NCBI GenBank assembly: GCA_025093555.1
Contig: JAIWNF010000034.1
Location: forward strand, 434,001-498,000
Direction of reading: 5' to 3'
From: Circinella umbellata
Lineage: Eukaryota > Mucoromycota > Mucoromycetes > Mucorales > Lichtheimiaceae
Length of the DNA stretch: 64,000 bases
Part shown: positions 46,158-59,089 of the stretch, in pieces
Numbering within the stretch: the first letter of the stretch is position 1
Layout: every line of letters starts with the position of its first letter
The notes under the pieces: generated by a model
The model's database searches: none
Told to the model about the DNA's origin: nothing
Seen by the model: the letters and a program-made list of their open reading frames with translations, nothing else
Translations under genes and position numbers: made by a program

Positions 46158-47427
46158 TTATGCAGTATAATATGAGAGAAAGAATAAAGAAATGTCGTTC
46201 AGGAAAAACAATGAAAAGTATGCAAGAAGATAATATATATATATATTGATATGAAAGAGATACAATAATATGAGGAGTAATACTAGCTCGGTATATATAT
46301 ATGTATATATTTTATCTTGTAACAAAAAAGTGAACGGAGTTGTCTTATTTGTTCATGGAAAAGAGTTGTATTTTTTCCAGTTGGCAAAAAAAAACTCAGG
46401 TTTGTTGGAGTAGCATAATTCGAGTGCAACAAGAAATCTTACGTGAAAAGCCCTTAATTGGATAAACCGTAATAAGCCCTTCTCCTTGTTCCACAACTAG
46501 ATATTATTAAGAAACGGAAGAAAAAAAAGTAGAGTTCTATCTACAAAAACCTCCCGCTAGAATAATCGAAAATCATTTATCAATCTCTTCTTTAGTACGT
46601 AAAAAAAGTCTCGATATTATTCTGCAAATGAAGCAAAAACATTTTTTACTGATTTGAAGATGAAAGGTATTATCAAGAAGGCAAGAAGTTATTCGTTGTT
46701 GAGTGTACACACTAGCCAGTAATCCTGCGATATTGGTTCTTAGCCCAGTATCGATTCTACAGTTACTTAGTAACTATCACATTATGGGACTAGTACTGTT
46801 TTGGTTGCTATATAACAGCATCAGTATAAGGAACAATATGTCTATTACAATAAGATGACATCACTAAAAAAGGGTGAATTGTTATGATACTGCTTCACTG
46901 GTACTATAAAGCTAAAGTTTGACAAGTATTGTGTAATAGTAATATGGGTATATATGGCAGTTCTGATATATGTCTCATGGCTAAACTTGGTACAGATGCT
47001 ATGATTCAAGTTAAACGAGTCTTATGTAGTAATATCAATAACCACTAAATATGATAGGGCATTGACTGAGAGTAGAGTCTTTAATCCCATCAACAAGTAG
47101 CACAACAAAAAATACAAATAAAAGAATCTGTAAAAAGTCATTGTATTACACTCGACCTCACTAACTTCGAACGAATATATATTTATATATGTTGAATATT
47201 TGAAATATGAAGGGAGAATCTGAAATAAACAAATTAATTGATATTAGAAAGCAACTTAATTCAAAAAAAGCTGGAGTGATTATCATTTTTGAGCAGAAAT
47301 TGAAATGAAACGATTTTGATTGGTTGACTATTTAGGCGAAACGACGTCACTTTTGGGTCCCTCCAACTTTGAATGTTTATGAAAGGCGATCCAGATATCG
47401 AACTTCTAAGCGTAACACTACAATAAA
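46158..47427. other. Divergent intergenic region
   Basis: Shared upstream DNA of the MFS gene (minus) and NDUFS5 (plus). TA repeats occur at 46233-46247 and 46294-46310. The sequence at about 46700-47100 is less AT-rich but has no long frame, and I saw no RNA gene in it. Confidence 0.45.
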
Positions 47428-47988
47428 ATGGCTTCTGGTTTCGGTTTGAATGGCGGTAAGTTGTTTTTTTTATCAATATCATATACGTATATGCAATTAT
47501 GATATTTTATAATGAAAAAAGAAACAAGAGAAGACAAATGACTTGATTGTAATAATTAATAAAATAATTATATTTAGGCCGTGGCCGATGCTTCCACTTT
47601 TGGCAAGAATTCAACAAATGCTATGCAGGTGCCGATTTCCCTCAACAATGCAATGCTCAACGTGACGATTATATGGAATGTCTTCATCATACCAAGGAGG
47701 TAAATTAATTAAAAACGCGAAAGGGAGCGAGAAGAAAAATGTTGAATGAATTATAAAATAGATCGCAACAGAGAGAAAATTTTAACACGAAAAAAAAAAA
47801 AACGTCTTTCTCCATATTATTATTCTATGTATGAAAAATAGTTCGCACGTGTTGCACATATCAAAGCTGAAGAATTGAAGCAAGCTGAAAAGAAGGCTCA
47901 TTTGAAGAATGCTGCTAATGCTGCTGCTACCTCTAACTTGCCTCGATTGAATATTGTTGATAACAAGGAAGTCGAAGCAAAAGCATAA
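47428..47988 (+). CDS. Complex I subunit NDUFS5-like (CHCH protein)
   Basis: Three exons: 47428-47455, 47578-47699 and 47842-47988, giving 98 residues. The start reads MASGFGLNGGRGRCFHFWQEF. The twin Cx9C motifs are exact: CFHFWQEFNKC and CNAQRDDYMEC, followed by LHHTKE. The GRCFxFWQxFxKC opening is characteristic of NDUFS5, the 15-kDa subunit on the intermembrane-space side of NADH:ubiquinone oxidoreductase. It is folded by the Mia40 disulfide relay without a cleaved presequence. The C-terminal half is a Lys/Ala-rich helix. The first coding exon is only 28 nt. Its presence fits a fungus with complex I. Confidence 0.85.
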
Positions 47989-48762
47989 ACCCTCTTTCAC
48001 CTGATGTTTTTCATAATAAAAAAAAAGAGAACCGATACACAACCAAAAAATAATAATAATGATGGAAACGAATCCTTTATAATAGAGCAACTTATATACA
48101 TTTCACATGTCAAACGCATTTTTCTTTTCAACATAAATTATCGGTTTATTTAATTTTGGAATACTTGGTATGATTAAATGAGATGTGATAAATAAATAGT
48201 GTGAGAAAGATAAACGCCTTTTATTGGTTTAAGGTAAAATTTATTAAAAGGCATGTATGAACAAATGGTTAGTATCTCGTGTTGTAATAATAACGTGGGT
48301 AGCCAGGATTCATATAAGTTATACAGGGTTGATAATTACCATTCATCATTAGCACATATCAGCTGGAGCTGGGATGTACTTATTGAGAGAAAGACAAACC
48401 TTTCAGTCATCGTATTATATACAGCTCACTAGTAGTGTAAAAAAACTATGGTTAACTCAATTCATTTTTCTTATATATAATTTAAATTTTGACAAGAAGA
48501 TGTGTGTAAATTTTTAATCTGTTTCATAACCAAAAGATAAAAAGAGGATGAGGTAGATTTAATAAAGTGGAGAATATTGTCGTAAGAGGATATTTGATTC
48601 AAAACAAATGGTATGTATATATATAGTGTAAACCAGTATCATATATATATATACCAAGTTTGAAGTAAGAAGGATGGAGTGTCAGGATAAGAGATATGAA
48701 AAAGGCTAGCTGAATGGATAAAGTGGTGTAAGAAACAAGGGAAAAAGAGAGTTTTTTTTTTT
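47989..48762. other. Intergenic region between convergent genes
   Basis: 3' flanks of NDUFS5 (plus) and the coiled-coil membrane protein (minus). AT-rich, with a TA repeat at about 48641-48652. Nothing else recognised. Confidence 0.5.
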
Positions 48763-50043
48763 TTACAAACGTTGGGAGCGCGATCCGTCCAAATCAGTAA
48801 AACTAAGCATATCATAAGAAACACTACTTTCACCACTCACAGAGGTGGTTCGGCCACCACGATTTGAAGAATGGACACTAAGTTGACTAAATTCATCTGA
48901 TAATCCATCGGTATCTTCACCAACAGCTCGAGATCGATTACCAGACACAGAGGATACAACATCAGACCAGTCTGTATCAGTGTGATGCAACAACTCATTA
49001 GGTGCTTGAATTGCATCAATACGTGGTCCTAATTCTGCTGTGGATGCTTCAAGCCCACCAGTCGATTGATACATGGAAGGTCGAGAAGATAGCGATGCTG
49101 ATGAAGCATCACTTTCATCGCTAGATGATAATTGTGACGATGATGGATGGTGTTCATAATCGTATATAATACTGCGTTCTGTCATTTCTTGTCGTTGTTG
49201 GGTAGTAGGTGTTGGGGAGGGTGAAGGTGATGGTTGTTGAGAAGCAAAAAAGAAAGACGGAGCTACACTTTCATCAAAGTTGGGATGTGCATGTTCTTGC
49301 ACAATAGGTGGACGGAAAAATGGATTGTTGTTCACATCATTGTCATTATTGATATCAGTAATAGTAGTGTTGGTAACACCCAAGCCATTGATACTATTGC
49401 CACGGCGAGCCAAGAGTTCTCGGCGCCGTTCCAAGTCACGTTCTTCTTCGTCAAGTCTGGCTTGTTCCATTTGAAGGCGCTGGCGTCTATCCAAAATGTC
49501 CTTTTCCATTTCTGTCAACTCGTAGGCAGAGTGATACAAATTCTATATAAAGTCAACAGTTGATTCAGTCAGCATGATAAATTTTTTGTTTGACTATTCC
49601 GTTTTGAAAATAAAAATAAACCAGTTTTTCTCGCACTTTTTTTTTTCCTTTTAAAAATGTTCCTCCCACCGAATAATTTATATTACCGATTCATGTTCTT
49701 CATAAGACCTTCTAGAGTTACTTTTTAAGCTAGCCATGGATGATGAACCTGTTTGTCTTGATGTCCCTGTTCGTCGATGTCTTAAATTGTCATGGTCTCG
49801 ATACATCATGTTGAGTTTTCTAATATCAGTGTTGTCATCATCATCATCATCATCATCACTTGAACCACTGTTGTCATCAGATAATCCTCTGCTTTTCTCA
49901 AAATCTCGATTGTGTCTACGAACATATTCTTCATATCGTCGACGTTCTTCATGGTCTTCATACATTCGTCGACCCACTTCAATCCCACCGTATACAACGA
50001 TGATACCTCCAACTACAAGAACAGCAAGGACGGCAGGATGCAT
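48763..50043 (-). CDS. Single-pass membrane protein with charged coiled coil
   Basis: Two exons, 49687-50043 and 48763-49542, joined in phase 0 into 378 residues. The start is the ATG at 50041-50043; the open frame continues upstream only to a TTG. The protein opens MHPAVLAVLVVGGIIVVYGGIE, an N-terminal signal-anchor, followed immediately by a very charged helix (EDHEERRRYEEYVRRHNRDF). An Asp run (SSDDDDDDDDNTD) follows. After the intron a second coiled coil appears, with EKDILDRRQRLQMEQARLDE and RDLERRRELLARR. The C-terminal half is a disordered Ser/Pro/Asp-rich region with many possible phosphorylation sites, ending SFTDLDGSRSQRL. I do not recognise the family. The build suggests a membrane-tethered scaffold or tether facing the cytosol. 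Confidence 0.65.
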
Positions 50044-52600
50044 GCTTTTATTTATGTTGTTCAATTATTTACTACTTTTACTATTATCTGTTGTCGCTGC
50101 TGCTGTTGTTGTTGTAAAAAAAAAGAAGAAATGTATGTTTAATAAAAGTGAAGGTGTAAAAAAAAGCAAAGAAGGAAAAAAGAAGTTTGGAAAGCAGGAA
50201 AAAGAGCGAAGGAAAGAAAAAAGAATTCTTCCCCCCCCCTTTTGATTATAATAATCCGCTTTTATTTTATTTTATGGATTTTGATTGCGTGTTTGGTCTG
50301 CTTATGGATGCGATGATCATGTGTTGTAGTTGACATGCACCCAGTAATATATGTTGATCATAAAAGAGCGTTTAATCACCTTGCATTTATATCATTTTAT
50401 CTCAACAACCACAGTTCTTTCCAATTTTCTTATCACAATTCTAGTCGAAACACAAGCATGAAACGAATATAAGAGGGTTAACAAGGTTATTATTATTATT
50501 TTTTTGTTGCTGTAGCACATTCACACTATATAGGCTCTCATGTTATGGGTGTTGACTTTTGTGTCTCCGGTTTGTTATAATATAAGAAATACTTGTTTCG
50601 CCTCTTGGCAACAAAATTGAGAATATTTCTTTCTGTTGATCATAATCAACAAATTTATATGCAACTTTATCCAATAGTTATTTTTTTTAGCATTATCAAC
50701 AAAGATAAAACTTGACAGTTATAATATAAAAATATACGCTTTGACTCAATTCTGTTATTTAATACTAAACATATTATGTAGCATGTTTGAAAAAAAAAAT
50801 CGGGAAGGTAAGGTCGATCTTTATTAAAGAAAATAAACGATGCACTTTTTAGAAAGGATGAAGAATTCTACACAATTAGTCTACCGGCCACTCCTTCAAT
50901 TAACATTCGAAATGTTTAAAAAATACCAAAAAATAACATATAAATCAAAATATACTACAAGGTTGACTAATTATTAAAGCGGAACAAGACTTATGCCAGT
51001 ATATCATATGAAAAACAACATTTATTACGTAAAACATAAATCAAACTTTTCAGTTAGTTAATACGAACGAGCAAAAAAAGGTCACAGACTGTCATATATA
51101 GTAGTAGATAAAAAGAACAAGACAGTTTACATGATGTATCAAGTGTTGAATCGCAAAAGTAACTAAAACAAGGAGGTACTAATGCATTATTGGCGTTTCT
51201 GTTTAGATCAATTTAATATGATGTTAAAAATAAAAAAAAAATCAATATCGCGTTTTTCCTTTTTTATCCAACCTTATTGTGCATTTGGTTGATGTATTTT
51301 TATTAGAATTAACCTTTTAAGAATCGAAAAGGCCATTCCTTCGCTCGTAGAATTGGCATTGGTACAAAGTGTTAACTACGTTTTGACATTACCAGTGCTG
51401 TTATAGAAGTGATAAAAATATTCTGCATCAGTTTTCAATATGATAGTTGGACCTTCGACCCCCCTGTTCCTGGCCTTGGTTTTCAGACATTCTATAGTCA
51501 TAGTGATAAGTACGTAGTAAACATGAGAAGAATTCGTTGTCAATAGGTTACTGATTTGAAAACGAAGAGCTCTACTAGACATATATGCTGTAATTAAAGC
51601 CGACAAATTTTATTCTTTTATCATGAAGAGTATGGTAATGCGGTCGCTCGTGTCACATTAGCTATTTTGACCATTACGTTGACCACGTTGACCACCTTGT
51701 ATATGTATTAACCTTTTGACTATAAAATTCCCAAGGCAGTAAGCCATGAGATCGTTTGACTGTTTGGATATATGTAGGAAAGTTTGGAATTGTATCAAAG
51801 ACAAGTGATGCTTATAACAATGAACCATGTTTTTTTTTCATTTTTAAGACCTAGTTACAAAGTCATAGAAAAGCGATTGTACTGGTCTAATGAAAAAAAA
51901 AATGTATATATATATTTATTTGAGGATATATTGGACAAAGTAATAATGTAGGTGGTAAAAATCTTCAAAAGTTTAATGGGATTTTTGGATTGAAGGCGAA
52001 AAGAAAAAGCGTGAGATACGAGGACATTCTGGTGACACCAAATTTTATGACTGAGTGGAGAAGAAAATGTTTGATGATGGTATGTTACTTTATTAATAAA
52101 ACTGAAAGATGCTATTATAGATCGTTCAAACGATCGTCCCACTTCTTTTATCTAAGGAAAAAAAATGCTGGTATTTCACTAGGAATCCAAGCGTTTTTTG
52201 TTTTATCAGACCTAGTAGATTTCATCGTCACTTGTTAGTTATAATATTTGACTTCATCTTTTACTTTATCCATTTAACATGGAGCAACATAGACAGACAT
52301 CTGTATGAAGTAATATAATAGTTTTTTTTCCCATAATGGACTACTTGTATCTTTATATTTATATTTCGACGTTTTATAGTTTTATCTACATCAAAAGAAT
52401 GTGTTGAAACTTATGCCGAAAACGATACTGTGTGAGTGTATGCTTGTGCAACATCGGGATTTCCACCTTGAGTTGCTTTTTTTTATTTTTCCTTCACCGC
52501 AACAACTTTCTTTCTCTTTCTTTCCCTGATATGAAACTTTACAATCCATCTTCTTCCTTCTCTTCTTTATTATTATAATATTTCAACAAACACAGTTATT
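50044..52600. other. Long intergenic region
   Basis: Divergent upstream region of the coiled-coil protein (minus) and the FGase-like gene (plus), 2.5 kb. No supported gene; the frames at 51376-51606 and 51855-52238 lack family features or intron structure. The part next to the minus gene is CTG- and T-rich. Pyrimidine-rich sequence (about 52480-52575) leads to the FGase-like start. Confidence 0.45.
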
Positions 52601-53780
52601 ATGGTACAACAAACATTATTATCATTATCACCACCACTACCATCATCCAAATACATAATATACCAACCTGGCGATATCCCACTTATCCTGACGGTCCCTC
52701 ATGGTGGGAATAGAAAAAATGGTACCACAATACCCGATCGCTCAAAAAATGATGATAATCAACTGTTAAACGACGCATACACAATTTCTACTGCTCAATC
52801 CATTGCTGATAATATTGCTGATTTTTATGGTGCTCGTCCGTACATGGTAATATGCAACGTTCCTCGGATCAAAGTGGATGTCAACCGGCCAATTGAACAG
52901 GCTGCTGAATCTGATCAGGGAAAAGCAATATGGAAGGTACATATATATATATATATATATATATAACAGTTAGACAGTAATTCGCGGTGGAATGCAAGAT
53001 AAAAATAAATTACATTTCATTATGTGTTTTAAGCTAATACGTACGAAAATAAAATACAATAAACATAGGAGTATCACCAAACTATACAGCATGCAGTGAA
53101 CGAAATTCGGACTCGTCATAATCAACAAGGCTTATTGTTAGATATTCACGGTAATAATAATAACATAATGCTTTATTGATGAAACGAAAGCATATGAAAA
53201 TATATATTTATCAGAGAGAAGTATATAGAATCAATTACTTACTGTTTGTTTTATTTAATTTTTGGTAAAAAAAAAAATAGGACATCAACGCCATGATTTC
53301 GTCATGCTTGGATATCTTTTAGAAAAAGATGAGTTAATTAATTTACAGAATAATGCCGATGGTACAGATCAAGCTGTACTCAAAAAATCATCTATTCAAG
53401 CACTTGCGGCTCGTATCTCTATTCCGGAACGACCCAGTGATCTTTTACATGGCGAAGGCTCTTTTGGTCAATTGATGGAATTTGCAGCGGCTGAAAATAT
53501 TACAAATGTTGTCAAGACTATACCTTCTCCAAATCGTCCTGCCCCTACCAAAGATGAATTTTATTTTTCTGGTGGTTATACAACAGAAACATATCATGAT
53601 AGTAATAATAATAAAGGGAATCAAGGCGGTGGTTTTGATACAATTCAAATTGAATTACCTCAACGACTACGATTTACACCAGGACAACGTCAAATTGCAG
53701 CAAAAGCAATTGCTGACGCTGCAATATATTGGCTTGACCATTATTATTCGCCTGTTGTTCACAATAAAGCACATATGTAA
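52601..53780 (+). CDS. N-formylglutamate amidohydrolase-like protein
   Basis: Three exons: 52601-52936, 53069-53150 and 53281-53780, giving 305 residues. Motifs of the family are in order: LILTVPHGG near residue 35, PRIKVDVNRP near residue 95, and LLLDIHGHQRHDF at the exon 2-3 junction, where the His-Gly-His is split by an intron. The LLHGEGSFGQLM block and the late IELPQRLRFTP segment complete the family pattern. The His and Asp residues of these motifs would bind a metal (usually zinc) and hydrolyse an N-acyl or amide bond. The bacterial enzymes act in histidine degradation; in fungi the substrate is not established. No signal peptide is evident. Intron 1 holds a TA microsatellite. Confidence 0.85.
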
Positions 53781-55596
53781 AAAAGAAAAAAATCCATACT
53801 TGTAATAATGAATATAGAAGAAATGAATATCAGTTCTTACTTATTGATTGAGCAGTGCTTTATTTGCAACGATAGTTTAACAAGTAGATTTAATATATCA
53901 GGCTTCCAATAATATACAGCGTTCTACTCTTAAAACGTCCTCTTTATCTTTTATCTTCTTTTGATAGCAGGGTCAACTTTTTTATATTTCTTTTTGTTTA
54001 CTAATTCAACATAACTAGTCGTTTTTTTTTTTTATAAATTTGACCTACGTATTATATAAATGCACATTTTTTGTATCCATTAAGGGTTTCAATTCCCACT
54101 CCCGATCATATTGAAAATGTAATAAAGGATAATTATCAATTCCATTCCCTGATTTTCTATGAAGTTAGTGGGGTGTGAAAGTTACGTGGATATAATGCTC
54201 TCATAAATAAATATGTAAACAAATAGTTTTCTTAATTATTTTCATTATAAGTAATATATACTATTTTTTAATGCGGAAAAAATTTCATTCTCTCTATTAT
54301 GTGAAAGTGATATATTACTATTCACGTAACATTTCTTTTTAAATGATTTATAATTTATTTCATCTCTACATTAATGAAGTATTTGCCCAGCCCTTAACAA
54401 GAATAATCTGCTCTGATATTTCATTTAAAAAATTAAAGCAAAATGTGTGACATGAGTGAAAACGAGGAGAATGAGATAAAAAATAAAATAAAATATTGCA
54501 CGCTAACCATTTCCGTTTTTTTAAGCTATGCTAATTATAGCTCAAAAATATCCAAGAAAAAAAAATTAGAGCAAAGGCAGAAAAAAAAAAATCTCGGACT
54601 AAAAAAAAGTGATAAGAATTCATAGGTGCTTTATATTATTATCTATGTTAATTTAATAGCAGTATATAATAATGAATCCCTCTTATATATATGTATATAT
54701 ATTATTGCTTTTTTTTATAGATCAGTACAAAAGAATAATTTTTTCTCATCACTAAATAAAAAAAAACCAATACTAATATTTGATCCACCGTCAAGTGTGA
54801 GGGGGAGAAAAATGATCGCCAAAATGCTACACAACCATTTACTTGTAACACAATTAAAACGTCTAATGAGTATTGACTTATGAGTTCGGAAGAGGAAAGA
54901 AACGGATTAATGAAAAACTTTTTTTTTTGTCAGTAGATGCAAACTATGTAGTAAAGTGGTTCAAACCAACCAACCATAGTGAAAAAAATAATATTCTGAA
55001 ACTACATCTGTTGCCAAGCAAACAGTTATTTCAGAGGGAGGGGGACGTTACTGTTTTTACTATACAAGTAACGAGGTAAGCATCAAGCAGGTTTTACAAA
55101 TACATATAAGGTCAAGAATCTCTAATAATAATAAATTCTTTAAACTATTCCTTTTTCTTTTTCTATCTAATTGAAATAATACATGATGTATTGTTTGTTT
55201 TACTTCGTTGGGGGAGTGAAAGTAACGATGGGGGGTGGAATCAGTACATTTCTACAAGTAAAAAAAAAAAACTGAGTTAAGTATCCAGTAACACAACAAT
55301 GTTGAACCAGCTTTCTTTTTTTCTTTTCAGAGCATTTGGTTATGTTTTTGTCCCTTGCTTTTTTTTTTCTATCTTTTCTCTCTCTCCTCTTCCCTTTTTC
55401 TTAAACTCCTTTGTCACGAAAGAAAAAAAAAAGCGTTTTATATATTCTCCCTTCCTTATACTCTTTAATATATAAAATCATATAACACTTTAAAAAAAAG
55501 ACAAATACGTTCTTTATATAAATACCCTGTTTTCTCTATCAAACCTCACCGAAAAAGAAAAGAGAAAAAAAAATCAATTTATAAATACAGTTAACG
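53781..55596. other. Intergenic region
   Basis: No supported gene in 1.8 kb. Lys-rich short frames at 54443-55079 are low-complexity and rejected. T/C-rich sequence with a TATATA motif at about 55437-55475 precedes the epimerase start and is a plausible core promoter. Confidence 0.45.
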
Positions 55597-57293
55597 ATGC
55601 CACGATCACCATATAAAACGTCATCTGAATCTGACATTGTAGAACAACTTAAAGTATCCAGTCCCCCTACTACTGTCGTTGTCAATCCTCGGTTTCCTTC
55701 TTCTCGCAATCATGATCAAGAATATGATATAAAAGATCAACAATGGTCTACCAATAATAATGGTGTAACTAATAATAATAATCGATTAAACAATCAACAT
55801 CATCATCTTCGATCTTTGATACCTACCTCCAATGGTCGAAGTAAAACAGAAAAGCAACAACAGCAGCCACAACAAAAGCAACAACGAAATTATAGACGAT
55901 ATACGTTTCATTCTATGCATCATGTACGACCAGACAAAAGAACAGCTACAACAGAACTTGTACGACGACTTTCGACAGATATGGATCCATCAAATCGCCA
56001 AAAATATGTGCTGGTCACGGGAGGTGCTGGGTATATTGGAAGTCATACTGTGGTAGAACTTTTGACAGCTGGTTATGCAATTGTTGTAATGGATAATATG
56101 CGTAATTCACATTTAGGTAATTAATATGTGCTTTCATATATAAAGTAGTAACGAGAGGAAGAGAAAGAGAGAGGGACGACAAAAGAAGCAACCATCATAT
56201 TAATATATATATAATACAGAGGCGTTACGGCGTGTGGAACGATTAGCAGGACGGCCTGTTCAATTTTTTAAAGGCGATGTAACTTGTGTATCTGATTTAG
56301 AAAGAGTATTTTCATTATATAATTTTTGGGCTGTAATTCATTTTGCTGCAATCAAGGTAACAGAAAAAAAAATGATGGACCAAAAAAAAGGATCATAGAA
56401 GAAATAAGGTTTTTATTTTTTAACCTTTTTTTTTCAACCCTTTTTTCCAGGCAGTCGGAGAGTCGACACGTATACCATTGGATTACTATTATAACAATGT
56501 AGCTGGATCACTTCAACTATTACGAGTCATGAAAGATTTTAATGTGAAAAATTTAGTATTTTCATCGAGTGCAACAGTCTATGGTGAACCTGACATGTGT
56601 CCGGTAGATGAAACAGCACGTGTGGGACCAGTAACAAATCCTTATGGACGTACCAAACTTTTCGTTGAAGAAATGTTACGTGATCTATGTAATTCTGATC
56701 CAGAATGGAATGTTTGTTTATTACGATACTTTAATCCTGTCGGTGCACATCCTTCCGGTCTTATTGGTGAACATCCTCAAGGTATTCCCAACAACTTATT
56801 ACCTTATGTGATTCGAGTATTACAGGGACGTTCTCCGTACGTGCATATCTATGGTAGTGATTATGATACAGTGGATGGTACAGGTGTTCGAGATTATATC
56901 CATGTATGTGACTTAGCGACAGGTCATGTTGCAGCGTTGAAGAAATTGGATACAAAGCCGGGATGTGTTGCTTACAACCTGGGTACTGGTATTGGTTATT
57001 CAGTTATGGAAATTGTTAAAATGATGGAAAAAGTCACGCAGAAAGAGATACCCTATAAAATTGTTGATAGACGACCTGGTGATGTGGCAGTTTGTACCGC
57101 AAATGCCTCCTTAGCTAATAGAGAGCTAGGATGGTATCCAACACGTCGTATGGAAGATATGTGTGAAGACATGTGGCGATGGACACGAAAAAATCCTGTA
57201 GGTTATGATGCACAAACATTATCAGAGGAGGATGATGATAGTAGTAGTAGTAGTAGTAGTAGTAGTAGCACTAGTAGTAATAGTGATCATTAA
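55597..57293 (+). CDS. UDP-glucose 4-epimerase
   Basis: Three exons: 55597-56116, 56220-56355 and 56451-57293. The enzyme core starts near residue 136 with the Rossmann motif [14 protein letters not shown]. It continues with [29 protein letters not shown], the catalytic SSSATVYGE and the YGRTK tyrosine-lysine pair, then [14 protein letters not shown] and [14 protein letters not shown]. These are the classic extended-SDR epimerase signatures. It interconverts UDP-glucose and UDP-galactose (Leloir pathway, cell-wall sugars). Two features are unusual: an N-terminal extension of about 135 residues, low-complexity and rich in Ser, Asn and Gln, and a C-terminal Ser run from an AGT microsatellite. 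No mutarotase domain is present, unlike yeast Gal10, so it stands as a single-domain GALE type. Confidence 0.93.
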
Positions 57294-57839
57294 TTTTTTT
57301 GTTTTCTTCTCTTTCCATATATTGCCTGTTTATTCGATATTGTATTCTCTATTATTATTAGTATTATTATTATTTACTATCATTATCATTATTATTATCT
57401 ACTACTTATTTCTTATACGCATTCACTCGCACAATCATATCTACTTTTTTTAATATACATAATTTCTATCTCTTTGTAATTGTTCCAGTATAAACACCTC
57501 CTTCTTCTGCAAAACATACACGCACACACATACACACATACTCTCTCTCCTTTTTTTTTCTTGTTTTACCAACCTCCTTAAAAAAAACTCACGCTTCCTT
57601 GATTGTCTAGCGCATTATTTATTTTCATTCTTTTGTATCTCCTCGTTTATTACAAGTTATTGCATTTTTTTTTTTCCAAGAGCTTCTTGTTGCATTAAAA
57701 AGTTTCGGAGTCAAATTTTGAGCACTCGATTCATATTATTACTAGTACTATATCTTCCCATTTCTTTTTATATTATTTCCCAACCAAAACCTGCTACTCA
57801 CTCACTCAAGTATATAATCCATATAAAATATCCAACATC
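57294..57839. other. Intergenic region
   Basis: AT- and T/C-rich spacer between tandem plus-strand genes. ATT repeats occur at about 57353-57400 and a CACA stretch at about 57523-57537. It ends with a CTCACTCACTC stretch shortly before the next ATG. No gene recognised. Confidence 0.5.
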
Positions 57840-59030
57840 ATGACAGACGCAGATGCATTAAAACGTTTTTGGGAATTAGCTAATGAATTAACGACACGAC
57901 ATGATGCAAATAATGAACTTAGTACTGACATTTATAAACAAATAACTGATTTGAAGGTACTTTGTTAATTATCAACACACTCCTTTTTTTTATTCTTTAA
58001 ATCGTACTTATTGGTTACTATGGATCACTTTTCTTTAAACTTAGCAACGAACAGAAGGAAAAGCACAAGATCAAGGTAAAAAAAGAGAAAAAAAAAAGAG
58101 ATCAAGGAAAACTTAAGCTGTTATCTTAATAGAAAAGTTGAAGAACAAGTTATTCTCGTCAATTTTCTTTTTTTGGCTCATATACCTATATATAATAGAA
58201 CAAGCATTTTTATCCACAATCGATTACTCTTCAAGTACACAACAAACTTCTTTGAATCAAGTTGAGATAGATCGTGCAACAGCAACACTTGGTTCAGAAT
58301 ATAATTCTTTACTTCAAAAATATCAAAAGGCGAGTAGTCGGAATCAACAGCTGGAACAGGATTGTAATGACCTAGGAGCATTAGTACAAGAATATGAAAG
58401 CAATTTGTCAAATATAGCAGATAAATTAAGGACGCATACAGTACGTTATATCATTTATTATTATTATTATTATTGTATATTATCTATTGTCATTATAATA
58501 TATGTGAAAAGATGTGGATGAAGAAGAAGTGGAACGAGGTTACACAATGGATTTCAGATTGCTTAACTAAGGAACAAATGTTACATATTTGAAAATATAT
58601 TTTAAAGACATCAGTAACAGAAGGACAAATCCGATTAAGGAAAGAATATGAAGCTTTATTGGATGCTGAAAAGGTATACTCATATGATAACTTTTCTTTT
58701 GATAATCAAAACTAAAAGAGAGTATAACTGACAACATTTTAATTAAAAAAAAAGGGAACAACAGCAGAGCTTATGATCGAAAATATGACATTACGGCAAC
58801 ATCTTCATCAAATAGCATCAATGTTACGAGAAGTTTACGAATCACCCGAAGGCGATGAACATGCAGCACAAATAGCACAACTTAATATGGAAAATCAAAG
58901 CTTACGCGAAATGTTACAAATATCCCAAGTCTCAAAAGAAGGAGGCATTACAACAACAATAACCGATATAGCACCCGTTTCAATAAAACTAGAACAACGT
59001 CGAGACGACTATAAAGCCTTTTTTCAATAA
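57840..59030 (+). CDS. SIKE/FGFR1OP2-like coiled-coil protein (STRIPAK component)
   Basis: Five exons: 57840-57956, 58045-58075, 58199-58440, 58608-58673 and 58755-59030, giving 243 residues. Nearly the whole protein is predicted helix and coiled coil. The region with LRQHLHQIASMLREVYESPEGDE and then AQLNMENQSLREMLQIS parallels the C-terminal part of SIKE and FGFR1OP2, where LELENKELRELLSIS is the signature. In fungi the related SCI1/Csc3-type proteins join the STRIPAK phosphatase-kinase complex, which controls polarity, cell fusion and septation. The match rests on one strong block plus overall length and helix content, so another coiled-coil family remains possible. Exon 2 is 31 nt. Confidence 0.7.
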
Positions 59031-59089
59031 TAATATCGAAAGAAAAAACTGCTTTTTTTTAATTTTCTATTCCTTATCATCATTCCTTA

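Noticed and set aside
46730..46830. Less AT-rich stretch as a tRNA or snRNA
   Set aside because: No cloverleaf, B-box or conserved snRNA words found; no RNA gene could be supported anywhere in the window.
54443..55079. Lys-rich frames before the epimerase gene
   Set aside because: A-rich low-complexity sequence with no start context or family motif.
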